DNA from: an uncultured Gemmiger sp.
Lineage (GTDB): Bacteria; Bacillota; Clostridia; Oscillospirales; Ruminococcaceae
Assembly (NCBI GenBank): GCA_947629015.1
Contig: CANRCB010000001.1
Location: 1-64,000 of the forward strand
Length of the DNA stretch: 64,000 nt
Direction of reading: 5' to 3'
Positions 35,389 to 43,366 of the stretch are shown here, one piece after another. Positions within the stretch are counted from its first letter, which is position 1. Each line of letters opens with the position of its first letter. The notes under the pieces are model-generated. The model was not told the origin of the DNA, made no database searches, and worked only from the letters and a program-made list of their open reading frames with translations. Both the position numbers and the translations under genes were made by a program.

Positions 35389-36627
35389 ATGCATCTGCTC
35401 AAACGCATGGCGGCGCTTGTGCCCGCGTTGGGCCTGTGCGCCGTGCTCTGCCTGCCTGCCGCCGCCGAGGACATCACCGTCAACGAGGATATCACTGTCT
35501 CCGGCGGGTATGACTGGGCGCGCCTTGCCGACGAGGACATCACCCTCAACGTCTACAACTGGGGGCAGTATATCTCCGACGGCTCCGACGATTCCGTCAA
35601 CATCCTGGCCGCCTTTGAGGAGTTGACCGGCATCCGCGTCAACTATACGACCTACGATTCCAACGAGAGCCTCTACGCCAAGCTGAAAAACGGCGGTGCC
35701 ACCTACGATGTCATCATCCCGTCGGACTATATGGTCGGCCGCATGATCGAGGAAGGTATGCTCGCCAGGCTGGATTTTGCGAACATCCCCAACTTCAGCC
35801 TTATGGGGCAGGACTATCTGGGCTGGGGCTTTGACCCCGACAACACCTACAGCGTGCCCTACACCTGGGGCACCACCGGCCTCGTGTACAACACCACCAT
35901 GGTCGAGGAGCCGCCCACCAGCTGGAGCGCCTTGTGGGACGTGCAGTACGCAAACAACGTGCTGATGTTCAACAACTCCCGCGATGCGTACGGCATCGCC
36001 GCGGCGCTGCTGGGCAAGCCCCTCAACCCCGCCACCCCGGAGGAGGTGGCCGAGGTCATGCGCAAGCTGACCGAGCAAAAGCCCATCGTGCAGGCGTATG
36101 TCATGGACGAGATCTTTGACAAGATGGCCGGCGGCGAGGCCGCGCTCGCGCCCTATTATGCCGGCGACGCGCTCACCATGATCGCCGACAACCCCGACCT
36201 TGCCTTCGTCCATCCCGAGGAGGGCGTCAACTTCTTTGTGGACAGTATGTGCGTGCCCGCCGACGCCCCCCACAAGGAGGCCGCCGAGATCTTTATCAAC
36301 TATATGTGCGAGCCGGACGTGGCCTACAACAACATCGACTATATCGGCTACTCCACCCCCATCCCCGCGGTGCGCGAGATGCTGGACGACGAGATGAAAA
36401 ACAGCCTCATCGCCTACCCCGGCCTCGAGGTCATGGAGAAGGCGCAGGTGTTCGTGACCCTGCCGGACGACGTCAACGCCGCCATGGACGCGCAGTGGAG
36501 CGAGATGAAAAGCTATGACGAGAACGGCAACGGCTGGCTGGTCGTGGTGTTCCTGCTCATCGCCATCGCGCTGTCCGGCTTCAACATCTGGCGCAAGCTG
36601 CGCAAAAAAATGCGGGACAACTACTGA
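35389..36627 (+). CDS. potD: Spermidine/putrescine-binding protein with C-terminal membrane anchor
   Basis: 412 residues. N-terminal signal peptide (MHLLKRMAALVPALGLCAV) ending near PAAAED, with no lipobox. The mature part shows LNVYNWGQYISDG, YDVIIPSDYMVGRMI, YSVPYTWGTTGLVYN and INYMCEPDVAYNN, all typical PotD. Unusually, the protein ends in a transmembrane helix (WLVVVFLLIAIALSGFNIW) and a basic tail (RKLRKKMRDNY), so it appears anchored at its C-terminus rather than lipidated. Starts 3 nt after potC. Confidence 0.93.
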   Translation: MHLLKRMAALVPALGLCAVLCLPAAAEDITVNEDITVSGGYDWARLADEDITLNVYNWGQYISDGSDDSVNILAAFEELTGIRVNYTTYDSNESLYAKLKNGGATYDVIIPSDYMVGRMIEEGMLARLDFANIPNFSLMGQDYLGWGFDPDNTYSVPYTWGTTGLVYNTTMVEEPPTSWSALWDVQYANNVLMFNNSRDAYGIAAALLGKPLNPATPEEVAEVMRKLTEQKPIVQAYVMDEIFDKMAGGEAALAPYYAGDALTMIADNPDLAFVHPEEGVNFFVDSMCVPADAPHKEAAEIFINYMCEPDVAYNNIDYIGYSTPIPAVREMLDDEMKNSLIAYPGLEVMEKAQVFVTLPDDVNAAMDAQWSEMKSYDENGNGWLVVVFLLIAIALSGFNIWRKLRKKMRDNY

Positions 36628-36663
36628 GCCCCGCTTGCGCCCGGCCTTGAAAGGAAAAGCACC

Positions 36664-37137
36664 ATGCACTACCGCCTTGCCGAGGAGAAGGACTATCCCA
36701 CCCTGGCCGCCCTGCGCTGGCAGCACGCCGCCGAGGATGACGCCGACTATGGCGAGCATAACCTTGCCAATGCCGATGCGCGGGCGTTCACCCAGCAGTT
36801 CACCGCGTTTTTGCGCAGCGGCCCCGGTTACAGCGTTTTTGTGGCCGAGGAGGACGGCGTCATCCTGTGTACCATGGCGGTCTATACCATCCCCAAGCTG
36901 CCGGCGCCGGGGCACACGGCCCAAAGCATCGCCTACCTGACCAACGTTTACACCTGCGCCGGGTACCGCAGCCGCGGCATCGGCGCCGGGCTGCTGGGAT
37001 ATATCAAGGGCTGGCTTACGCAAACCGGCTGTGAGCTGCTCTTTGTCTGGCCGAGCGTGAAGGCCGTACCGTTTTATCTGCGCGGCGGCTTCACGCCGGA
37101 AAACGACATCCTGCAATGCACCCTTTTGCCGGAATGA
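36664..37137 (+). CDS. GNAT-family N-acetyltransferase
   Basis: 157 residues with the acetyl-CoA-binding motif CAGYRSRGIGAGLLGYI (R-x-x-G-I/A) and VYTCAGYR before it. Substrate unknown; its position 36 nt after potD, with AAAGGAAAAG upstream, could hint at polyamine acetylation, but sequence alone does not show that. A terminator follows. Confidence 0.85.
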   Translation: MHYRLAEEKDYPTLAALRWQHAAEDDADYGEHNLANADARAFTQQFTAFLRSGPGYSVFVAEEDGVILCTMAVYTIPKLPAPGHTAQSIAYLTNVYTCAGYRSRGIGAGLLGYIKGWLTQTGCELLFVWPSVKAVPFYLRGGFTPENDILQCTLLPE

Positions 37138-37145
37138 CCCGGCAC

Positions 37146-37168
37146 GCCGCCCCAACGGGGCGGCTTTT
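37146..37168 (+). terminator. Terminator of the pot-GNAT operon
   Basis: 8-bp stem GCCGCCCC/GGGGCGGC, loop AAC, followed by TTTT. Confidence 0.75.
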
Positions 37169-37218
37169 GGTTTTTGCGGCAGTTTTGCAGTTTTGCGGCA
37201 GTTTTGTGCCGCGCACCC

Positions 37219-37247
37219 TTGCCAAAAGGCGGGCTTTCCGTTATAAT
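37219..37247 (+). promoter_or_regulatory. Promoter of the M50 protease-scpAB operon
   Basis: TTGCCA (37219-37224), 17-bp spacer, TATAAT (37242-37247). Confidence 0.65.
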
Positions 37248-37300
37248 AAACCAAGATATGCGCCAAAATCGCGCATCGGCCACAAGATAGGGAGGGGGCG

Positions 37301-37981
37301 ATGGCCTTGGGCGGCCTTTTGGGCCTGGATACGCTGCTGTATTATCTGGTGCGCGCCGCCGTCATGCTCATCGCCATCCCGTTCCATGAATCGGCCCACG
37401 CGCTGGCCAGCCATCTTCTTGGCGACGATACGGCCAAAAACGCGGGGCGCCTTTCGCTGGACCCGCGCCGCCACTTTGACCCTCTGGGCGCCATCTGCAT
37501 GATCTTGGGCGGCATCGGCTGGGCAAGGCCGGTGGGCATCGATGCCCGCCGCTTCCAAAACCCCAAGGCGGGCATGGCGCTCTCGGCCGCGGCGGGGCCC
37601 TTGTCCAACCTGCTGCTGGCGTTTTTGGGCATGGTGCTGTTCAAGGGCGCCGTGTACGGGCTGGGCCTTGCGTCCGGCATCGTCTATCTGTTTTTGTATT
37701 ACCTGGTCAGCATGAACATCAGCCTGGCGGTGTTCAACCTGATACCGGTGCCGCCGTTCGACGGCAGCCGCATCGCGCTGCTGTTTTTGCCGCAGCGCTG
37801 GTATTTCCGGCTGATGAACTACGAGCGCTACATCATGCTCGGCGTCTTTCTTCTGGTGTTGACCGGCCTGCTGAACGCCCCGCTCGGCTTTGCGGTGGAC
37901 GCCGTCTGGCGCGCGCTGGACCGCCTGACCGGCTTTATGGACGCTATCCTGCTGCCGCGCTGGCTCGGCACCGCGGTGTGA
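37301..37981 (+). CDS. M50-family site-2-type membrane metalloprotease
   Basis: 226 residues with several membrane helices. Zinc motif HESAH (IPFHESAHALASHLL) in the first helix region and the third ligand motif NLIPVPPFDGSR. The small single-domain form without PDZ is often encoded next to scpAB in Firmicutes. It may process a membrane-bound regulator; the substrate is unknown. AGGGAGGGGGC precedes the ATG. Confidence 0.9.
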   Translation: MALGGLLGLDTLLYYLVRAAVMLIAIPFHESAHALASHLLGDDTAKNAGRLSLDPRRHFDPLGAICMILGGIGWARPVGIDARRFQNPKAGMALSAAAGPLSNLLLAFLGMVLFKGAVYGLGLASGIVYLFLYYLVSMNISLAVFNLIPVPPFDGSRIALLFLPQRWYFRLMNYERYIMLGVFLLVLTGLLNAPLGFAVDAVWRALDRLTGFMDAILLPRWLGTAV

Positions 37982-38003
37982 ATGGGAACGCAAGGGAGCC
38001 TAC

Positions 38004-38744
38004 ATGGAAACACTCACCTTTACAATCGAAGATTTCGAGGGCCCGCTCGACCTGCTGCTTTATCTTGTGGGCAAAAACAAGATGGACCTGCACGATATCA
38101 ACCTGATGGCCCTCATCGACCAGTACACCGCCGCCGTCGGCCAAATGCAGCAAAACCGCATGGAGGTCGCCAGCGAATTCATCGAGATGGCGGCCCGCCT
38201 CGTACAGATGAAAAGCGCGCTGCTCCTGCCCCGCAATGAGGAGGAGTCCGAGCGGATGAAGGCCGAACTCACCGGCCAGCTCATTGAATACAGCCTGTGC
38301 AAAAAGGTGGCGGCCGGGCTGGGCGCCCGCGCCCGCGCGCAGTATACCGCCGTGCGCGCCCCCATGCCGCTGCCGGGCCCCGCCGCCTACAGCCGCAGGC
38401 AGGACCCGCAAAGCCTTGTGCGGGCGTGGTACGGCCTGATGGGCCGCAGCCTGCGCAAAAAAAAGCCGGAGCCGCAGCGGTTCGAGCCGCTGGTGGCGGC
38501 GCCGGTCGTTTCGGTGGCAAGCCGCGTGGCGCACACGCTGCGCGGGCTTTTGCGCGGCACGCTGCGCCGGCTGGGGCAGATGTTCAGCAAAGACGAGAGC
38601 CGCAGCACCAACGTCGCCACCTTTCTGGCCCTGCTCGAGCTGATGCGCGCCGGGCGCGTATCCCTCACGGCGGACGGCACCCTTGTGCTGGACCGCACCC
38701 GCCGCGCGCCGCACACCGCGCCGAAGGAGGCTGCCCATGAATGA
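38004..38744 (+). CDS. scpA: Segregation and condensation protein A
   Basis: Kleisin that bridges the SMC dimer in chromosome condensation. 246 residues. N-terminal SMC-contact part FEGPLDLLLYLVGKNKMDL and IEMAARLVQMKSALLLPR; C-terminal winged helix VATFLALLELMRAGRVSL. A basic low-complexity stretch sits in the middle. It overlaps scpB by 8 nt (ATGAATGA). Confidence 0.95.
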   Translation: METLTFTIEDFEGPLDLLLYLVGKNKMDLHDINLMALIDQYTAAVGQMQQNRMEVASEFIEMAARLVQMKSALLLPRNEEESERMKAELTGQLIEYSLCKKVAAGLGARARAQYTAVRAPMPLPGPAAYSRRQDPQSLVRAWYGLMGRSLRKKKPEPQRFEPLVAAPVVSVASRVAHTLRGLLRGTLRRLGQMFSKDESRSTNVATFLALLELMRAGRVSLTADGTLVLDRTRRAPHTAPKEAAHE

Positions 38745-39315
38745 ACAACAGCGCCTGGGCGCGCTGGAGGCGATGCTTTTCGCCCACGCGGAGCCCATCG
38801 AGGCCGCCCGCCTGGCCGAGGCCATGTATCTGGAGGAGCCGGAGGCCGAGCGCCTTTTGCAGGCTTTGCAGCAGCGGTATGACGAAACGGGCAGCGGCCT
38901 GCAGCTTTTGCGCTTTGACGGCGCGCGCTGGCAGCTTTCCACCCGGCCCGATTATGCCGAGGTCGTCAAGCGCGTGCTGGACACCCGCCGCAACGCGCCG
39001 CTCTCGCCGGCGGCGCTGGAGGTGCTGGCCGTCATCGCCTACAACCAGCCGGTCTCCCGCGGGTTCATCGAGCAGGTGCGCGGGGTCGATTCCAGCTCCA
39101 CCGTGGCGAACCTTCTGGAGAAGGGCCTCATCGAGGAGGCCGGCCGCCTGGATCTGCCCGGCCGCCCGGTGGCCTTCCGTGTGAGCGATACTTTTCTGCG
39201 GGTGTTCGGCCTGGGCAGCCTGCGCGACCTGCCGCCCTTGCACGACGCCGGCCCGGCGGATACGCCCCCCGCGCCGCAGGCCCCCGCCCAGCTGGAAATG
39301 GAGCAGCTGGTATGA
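38737..39315 (+). CDS. scpB: Segregation and condensation protein B
   Basis: Dimeric winged-helix partner that binds ScpA. 192 residues from ATG 38737 (MNEQQRLGALEAMLF). Family stretches AMLFAHAEPI, ALEVLAVIAYNQPVSRGFIEQVRGVDSSSTV and FRVSDTFLRVFGL are present. Translationally coupled to scpA; overlaps the next gene by 4 nt. Confidence 0.95.
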   Translation: MNEQQRLGALEAMLFAHAEPIEAARLAEAMYLEEPEAERLLQALQQRYDETGSGLQLLRFDGARWQLSTRPDYAEVVKRVLDTRRNAPLSPAALEVLAVIAYNQPVSRGFIEQVRGVDSSSTVANLLEKGLIEEAGRLDLPGRPVAFRVSDTFLRVFGLGSLRDLPPLHDAGPADTPPAPQAPAQLEMEQLV

Positions 39316-40034
39316 GCGGCGCCCTCGCCGTTCTGCTGGCGGTGCTCAAGCTGCTGGGCGGCGTGCTGCTGCTGTTGCTGGCGCTGGTGCTACTGCTTTT
39401 GTGCGTGCGGGCCACCCTGGCGGGGGAATACCGCCCCGACGCGCTCTCTGCCTCGGTCCGGTACGGGCCGGTGCGCATCGCGCTGTACCCGCGCCCGCAA
39501 AAGCGCCAAAAACCGGCCAAGGCCGGCCGTAAAGCAAAGCCCGCCGCGGAAAAGCGCCCGCCCCAAAAGCCCGCCAAAGCGGCCAAAACCAAAAAGGCTG
39601 CGCCCGCCCAAAAGGACGGCGCGCGCCCCGCGCTGGCGCAGCGCTTTATCGCCGCTTTAAAAGAGGATCCGGCCGGCCTGTTGGGGGCGCTGCTCGGCCA
39701 TCTGGCGTTTGCGGGCGGGCGGCTGCTGCGCGGCATCCATGTGCGGCATCTGCGGGTGTACTGGACCGTCACCGCCGAGGGGGACGCCGCCGCCACCGCC
39801 ATCCAATACGGCGCGCAGATGGCGCTGCTGAACAACCTGCTTGCCCGCGCGCGCCAGCTGATGGAGATCGAGGCCGATTCCCTGCGCCTGGAGCCGGATT
39901 TCACCGGCGAAAAAATGCCGCAGCGCGGCATCTCGGGCGAGGTATCCTTCCGCCCCATCGTGGCGGTGGTGCTGCTGCCGCGGCTGCTTTTCCGCCTTTG
40001 GCGGGACCCCGCCTTCAAAACCGTTTTGCACTGA
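39312..40034 (+). CDS. DUF2953-type membrane protein
   Basis: 240 residues: an N-terminal membrane helix (LLALVLLLLCVRATLAG), a Lys/Ala/Pro-rich linker, and a cytosolic or external C-terminal domain with the pattern WTVTAEGDAAATAIQYG and FRPIVAVVLL. DUF2953 proteins are usually encoded next to GerW/YtfJ in spore formers, as here. Function unknown. Confidence 0.78.
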   Translation: MSGALAVLLAVLKLLGGVLLLLLALVLLLLCVRATLAGEYRPDALSASVRYGPVRIALYPRPQKRQKPAKAGRKAKPAAEKRPPQKPAKAAKTKKAAPAQKDGARPALAQRFIAALKEDPAGLLGALLGHLAFAGGRLLRGIHVRHLRVYWTVTAEGDAAATAIQYGAQMALLNNLLARARQLMEIEADSLRLEPDFTGEKMPQRGISGEVSFRPIVAVVLLPRLLFRLWRDPAFKTVLH

Positions 40035-40079
40035 ACCCCACGGCTTTGCCCGTTTTACCACAGTAAGGAGGTTTTTCCC

Positions 40080-40544
40080 ATGGCAGAACACCCGATCAAC
40101 GGCATGATGGGCCTTACGATGGAAAAGATCCGCGAAATGGTGGACGCCAACACCGTCATCGGCGAGCCCATCCGCCCCGATGAAAACACCACCATCATCC
40201 CCATCTCCCGCGTGACCTTCGGCTTTGCCTCCGGCGGGTCGGACATGGGCGCAAAATCCAGCAAGGAGATGTTCGGCGGCGGCGCCGGGGCGGGGGTGTC
40301 CATCACGCCCATCGCCTTCCTCGTCATCAGCGGCGGCAACGTGCGCACCGTCCAGCTGGTGGACAAGGCCAGCGGCATGGACAATGCCATCGCCGCGCTG
40401 CCGGAACTGGTGGACAAACTCTCCGCCATGCGCAAGCAGTCCAAGGCCGAAAAACAGGCCGCCAAAGAAGCTGCCAAAGAACCCGCCAAGGCAGGGCAGG
40501 GGAGCGCCGCGCCCGCCGCCGAGCCGCCCGCCCCCGGGGCCTGA
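40080..40544 (+). CDS. ytfJ: GerW/YtfJ-family sporulation protein
   Basis: 154 residues. Begins NGMMGLTMEKIREMVDANTV, then TIIPISRVTFGFASGGSDMG and GGGAGAGVSITPIAFLVI, the core of the family, followed by an Ala/Lys-rich tail. In Bacillus this protein is made in the forespore and helps germination responses. The preceding DUF2953 gene is its usual companion. AGTAAGGAGG before the ATG. Confidence 0.92.
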   Translation: MAEHPINGMMGLTMEKIREMVDANTVIGEPIRPDENTTIIPISRVTFGFASGGSDMGAKSSKEMFGGGAGAGVSITPIAFLVISGGNVRTVQLVDKASGMDNAIAALPELVDKLSAMRKQSKAEKQAAKEAAKEPAKAGQGSAAPAAEPPAPGA

Positions 40545-40578
40545 CCTCCCTCTTTTTTGACCGGAAAGGTGTGCGAAG

Positions 40579-41364
40579 ATGGCACAGCAGCGTATCCAGA
40601 AAGTCCTCTCCGACCAGGGGGTGTGCTCCCGCCGCGCGGCGGAAGCCCTCATCGCCGAAGGGCGCGTCAAGGTCAACGGCCGGCCCGCCGCGCTCGGCGA
40701 TAAGATGGACCCCGATGTCGACAAGCTCGCGGTCGACGGCAAAAACATAGCCGTGCGCCGCAAACGCAAATACATCTACCTCATGCTCAACAAGCCGCGC
40801 GGGTACATCACCACCGCGCACGACGGGCACGGCCGCAAGACGGTGATGGAACTCGTGGCGGACGTGGGCCGCCGCGTCTACCCCGTGGGCCGGTTGGACA
40901 AGGACAGCGAGGGCCTGCTGCTTTTCACCGACGACGGCGCTTTCGCCAACCTGATGACCCACCCGGGCAACGGCATCGCCAAGCTGTACCGCGTCACCGT
41001 GCACCCCCGCGCCACCGAGGAGCAGCTGGCCCGCATGGCGGCGGGCGTTGTGCTGGACGACGGCGTCCGGACCGCGCCCGTCGTCATCCGTGTCGTCGCC
41101 GAGGAAAGCGCTGCCGCCGGCAAGCCGGGCCGCAGCGTGCTGGAGATGACGCTGCACGAGGGCCGCAACCGCCAGATCCGCCGTATGTGCGCGGCCGTTG
41201 GGCTGGAGGTGGCGCGCCTGCGCCGCAGCGCCGAGGGGCCCGTCAAGCTGGGCATGCTCGCCCCCGGGCAGTGGCGGGAACTCAAAAAAAGCGAGGTCGC
41301 GGCGCTGCGGGGCGCCGCCGGCGGCGCCCCGCACGCCGCGCAGCGGCAGGGGGCGGCGCGCTGA
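40579..41364 (+). CDS. rluB: RsuA/RluB-family pseudouridine synthase
   Basis: 261 residues. N-terminal S4 RNA-binding domain (RIQKVLSDQGVCSRRAAEALI), catalytic motif VGRLDKDSEGLLL with the active-site Asp, and GRNRQIRRM near the C-terminus. RluB (23S rRNA) is the usual form in Firmicutes near scpAB, but RsuA or RluE specificity cannot be excluded. Starts about 34 nt after ytfJ. Confidence 0.93.
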   Translation: MAQQRIQKVLSDQGVCSRRAAEALIAEGRVKVNGRPAALGDKMDPDVDKLAVDGKNIAVRRKRKYIYLMLNKPRGYITTAHDGHGRKTVMELVADVGRRVYPVGRLDKDSEGLLLFTDDGAFANLMTHPGNGIAKLYRVTVHPRATEEQLARMAAGVVLDDGVRTAPVVIRVVAEESAAAGKPGRSVLEMTLHEGRNRQIRRMCAAVGLEVARLRRSAEGPVKLGMLAPGQWRELKKSEVAALRGAAGGAPHAAQRQGAAR

Positions 41365-41404
41365 GCCGGCCCCCTTTTTGCGCCAAATTTCTGCCGCGCA
41401 CCCC

Positions 41405-41433
41405 TTGCCGAAACGCCGGCAGGGTGCTACAAT
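41405..41433 (+). promoter_or_regulatory. Promoter of the carboxyltransferase operon
   Basis: TTGCCG (41405-41410), 17-bp spacer, TACAAT (41428-41433). Confidence 0.6.
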
Positions 41434-41493
41434 AACTGCGTATAGCGCCCTTTGTGCGCCGCGCTCCCAAACTCGATTCAGGAGGTCCCCCGT

Positions 41494-42816
41494 ATGGCAG
41501 CAAAAGCCCCCGGCAAAGCGGAGATCCTTGCCGCTTTTTTTGATGACGGCGTGTATACGCCCTTGTACCCCGACGGCGCCGTCAGCGCCGCGTTCGGCTG
41601 CGCGGGCGGCCAGAGCGTGTATGCCGTCTGGCAGGACGGCGGCGCGCTGGACGTGCCCGATGTGCAAAAGAACATCCACCTGCTTTCCCTTGCCGCCGAG
41701 ACCGGCAACCCGGTCGTGACCTTTTACAACGCCAGCGGCGCCAGGCTGGAGGGCGGGCTGGACCTGCTCAAGGCGAACGCCCGCCTGATGGCGGCCATCG
41801 CCAAAATTTCCGGCGTCGTGCCGCAGGTGGCCGTCGTCGTGGGCACCTGCGCCGGCTCCGCCGCCGTGCAGGCCGCCGCCGCAGATCTGTGCGTCATGGC
41901 CGAAGGCGCCGAGCTGTTCCTGTCGGCCCCCTTCAACACCGCCGACGCCCCCGAGGACGCCGCCAGCGCCGCGTATGCCGCGCGCGCCGGCGTGGCCGCC
42001 GTGGTGGCGCCCGACGCCGCGGCTGCCGCCAAGGCCGCCGCGCAGCTGGTGGGGTTGCTGCCCGCCAACAACTTGGCCGCGCCCGCGCTGTTCGATACGC
42101 AGCCGCCCAGGGCCGCCTTCACCACCCGCCCCTACGATGCCGCCAAAGCCGCCGAGGCCATCGCCGACGCCGGCACGCTGGTGCCGCTGTTCACCGGCAT
42201 CGGCAAGCGGATGTTCACCGGCCTTGGCACCGTGAACGGCAACGTCGTGGGCATCGTGGCCACCGGGGAGCCGGGCTTCTGCCACAACTGCGCCGCCAAA
42301 GCCGCGCGGTTCGTGCGTTTGTGCGATGCGTACAGCATCCCGCTCGTCACCGTGGTGAACACCGCCGGGTTCCGTTGCTCCTGCGAGGAGGATGTGCAAG
42401 GCGGCATCCGGCAGGCCGCGCGCATGGCCGGCGTCTACGCCGAGGCTACCACCGCCAAGGTCGCGGTGCTGGCCGGCCAGGCCATCGGCCCCGTGTACAC
42501 CGCCTTTGCCGCCCCGGCGGACTGGCGCATCGCCGTCGAGGGCTGCACCGTCGCCCCGCTGGCGCCCGCCGCCGCCGTGAGCGTGCTGTATAAGGCCGAG
42601 ATCGAAGCGAGCGACAACATCCAAAAGGCCACCGCCGCCAAGGCCGCCGCCTACGCGGCCGAAAAGTGCAGCGCCGCCGCCGCCGTGGCCGCCAACGTGG
42701 CCGATGCCGCCGCCGCGCCCGCGCAGGTGCGCGCGCAGGTGGCCGCCGCTTTGGATATGCTTTCCACCAAGCGCGCCGTGCGCCTTGCCAAAAAGCACGG
42801 CACCACCGCGCTGTAA
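41494..42816 (+). CDS. Carboxyltransferase subunit (12S/MmdA-like, divergent)
   Basis: 440 residues from ATG 41494 (MAAKAPGKAEI), behind AGGAGG. Crotonase-fold carboxyltransferase related to the 12S transcarboxylase, MmdA or PccB group: N-domain ARLEGGLDLLKANARLMAAIAKISGVVPQVAVVVGTCAGSAA (motif GVVPQVAVVVGTCAGSAA) and C-domain VTVVNTAGFRCSCEEDVQGG and GQAIGPVYTAFAAP. It is some 70 residues shorter than typical MmdA, and the N-terminus is reduced. Acceptor specificity (propionyl/methylmalonyl-CoA or another acyl-CoA) cannot be read. Operon with the biotin carrier and OadA-like subunit. Confidence 0.83.
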   Translation: MAAKAPGKAEILAAFFDDGVYTPLYPDGAVSAAFGCAGGQSVYAVWQDGGALDVPDVQKNIHLLSLAAETGNPVVTFYNASGARLEGGLDLLKANARLMAAIAKISGVVPQVAVVVGTCAGSAAVQAAAADLCVMAEGAELFLSAPFNTADAPEDAASAAYAARAGVAAVVAPDAAAAAKAAAQLVGLLPANNLAAPALFDTQPPRAAFTTRPYDAAKAAEAIADAGTLVPLFTGIGKRMFTGLGTVNGNVVGIVATGEPGFCHNCAAKAARFVRLCDAYSIPLVTVVNTAGFRCSCEEDVQGGIRQAARMAGVYAEATTAKVAVLAGQAIGPVYTAFAAPADWRIAVEGCTVAPLAPAAAVSVLYKAEIEASDNIQKATAAKAAAYAAEKCSAAAAVAANVADAAAAPAQVRAQVAAALDMLSTKRAVRLAKKHGTTAL

Positions 42817-42831
42817 AAGGCTTTCCGTTTT

Positions 42832-42883
42832 GCCTTCCCCCCGAGGGGGAAGGCGGCTGCACAACGCGTGGCCGGATGCGGGG
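42832..42883. repeat. Degenerate CCTTCCCC/GATGNGGGG repeat copy
   Basis: TGCCTTCCCCCCGAGGGGGAAGGC hairpin core followed by a weaker second stem and GGCCGGATGCGGGG; same family as 7819-8014 and 62079-62126. Fills most of the gap before the biotin carrier gene. Confidence 0.7.
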
Positions 42884-42985
42884 CCGGCCCCGGCCTGCCC
42901 GTGAACCACCGCAGGGCGGGGCGCCCCGCCCCGCCTATCAATACCGCATGACAGAAATACCAACAGATACAGGAGGCCCTTACCC

Positions 42986-43348
42986 ATGAAAAACCTCACC
43001 GTTACCGTCAACGGCGTGGCCTACCAGGTCACCGTCGAAGAAAATACCGGCGCCGCGCCCGTTGTGCCCGCCGCCGCCCCGGCCCCCGCTGCCGCCGCGC
43101 CTGCGCCGGCCGCCGCCCCGGCCGCGCCCGCCGGCGCCGTGACCGTCACCGCGCCGATGCCCGGCAACATCCTGGACGTCAAGGTCAAGCCCGGGGACAA
43201 GGTCAAGGCCGGCGACACGCTGCTGATTCTGGAGGCCATGAAGATGGAGAACGAGATCAGCGCCCCGCAGGACGGCACCGTGGCAAGCGTTTCCGCCAAA
43301 AAGGGCGACACCGTAAATTCCGGTGATGTGCTTTGCAGCCTGAACTGA
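42986..43348 (+). CDS. Biotin carboxyl carrier protein (1.3S/MmdC-like)
   Basis: 120 residues. N-terminal 20-residue beta segment, a 30-residue Ala/Pro swinging linker, and a biotinyl domain with EAMKMEN (biotin on Lys86) and the N-terminal MPGNILDVKVKPGDKV. It shuttles CO2 between the two carboxyltransferase subunits. Lies between them in the operon; AGGAGG upstream. Confidence 0.94.
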   Translation: MKNLTVTVNGVAYQVTVEENTGAAPVVPAAAPAPAAAAPAPAAAPAAPAGAVTVTAPMPGNILDVKVKPGDKVKAGDTLLILEAMKMENEISAPQDGTVASVSAKKGDTVNSGDVLCSLN

Positions 43349-43366
43349 TAGGCGAGGTGAACGACA

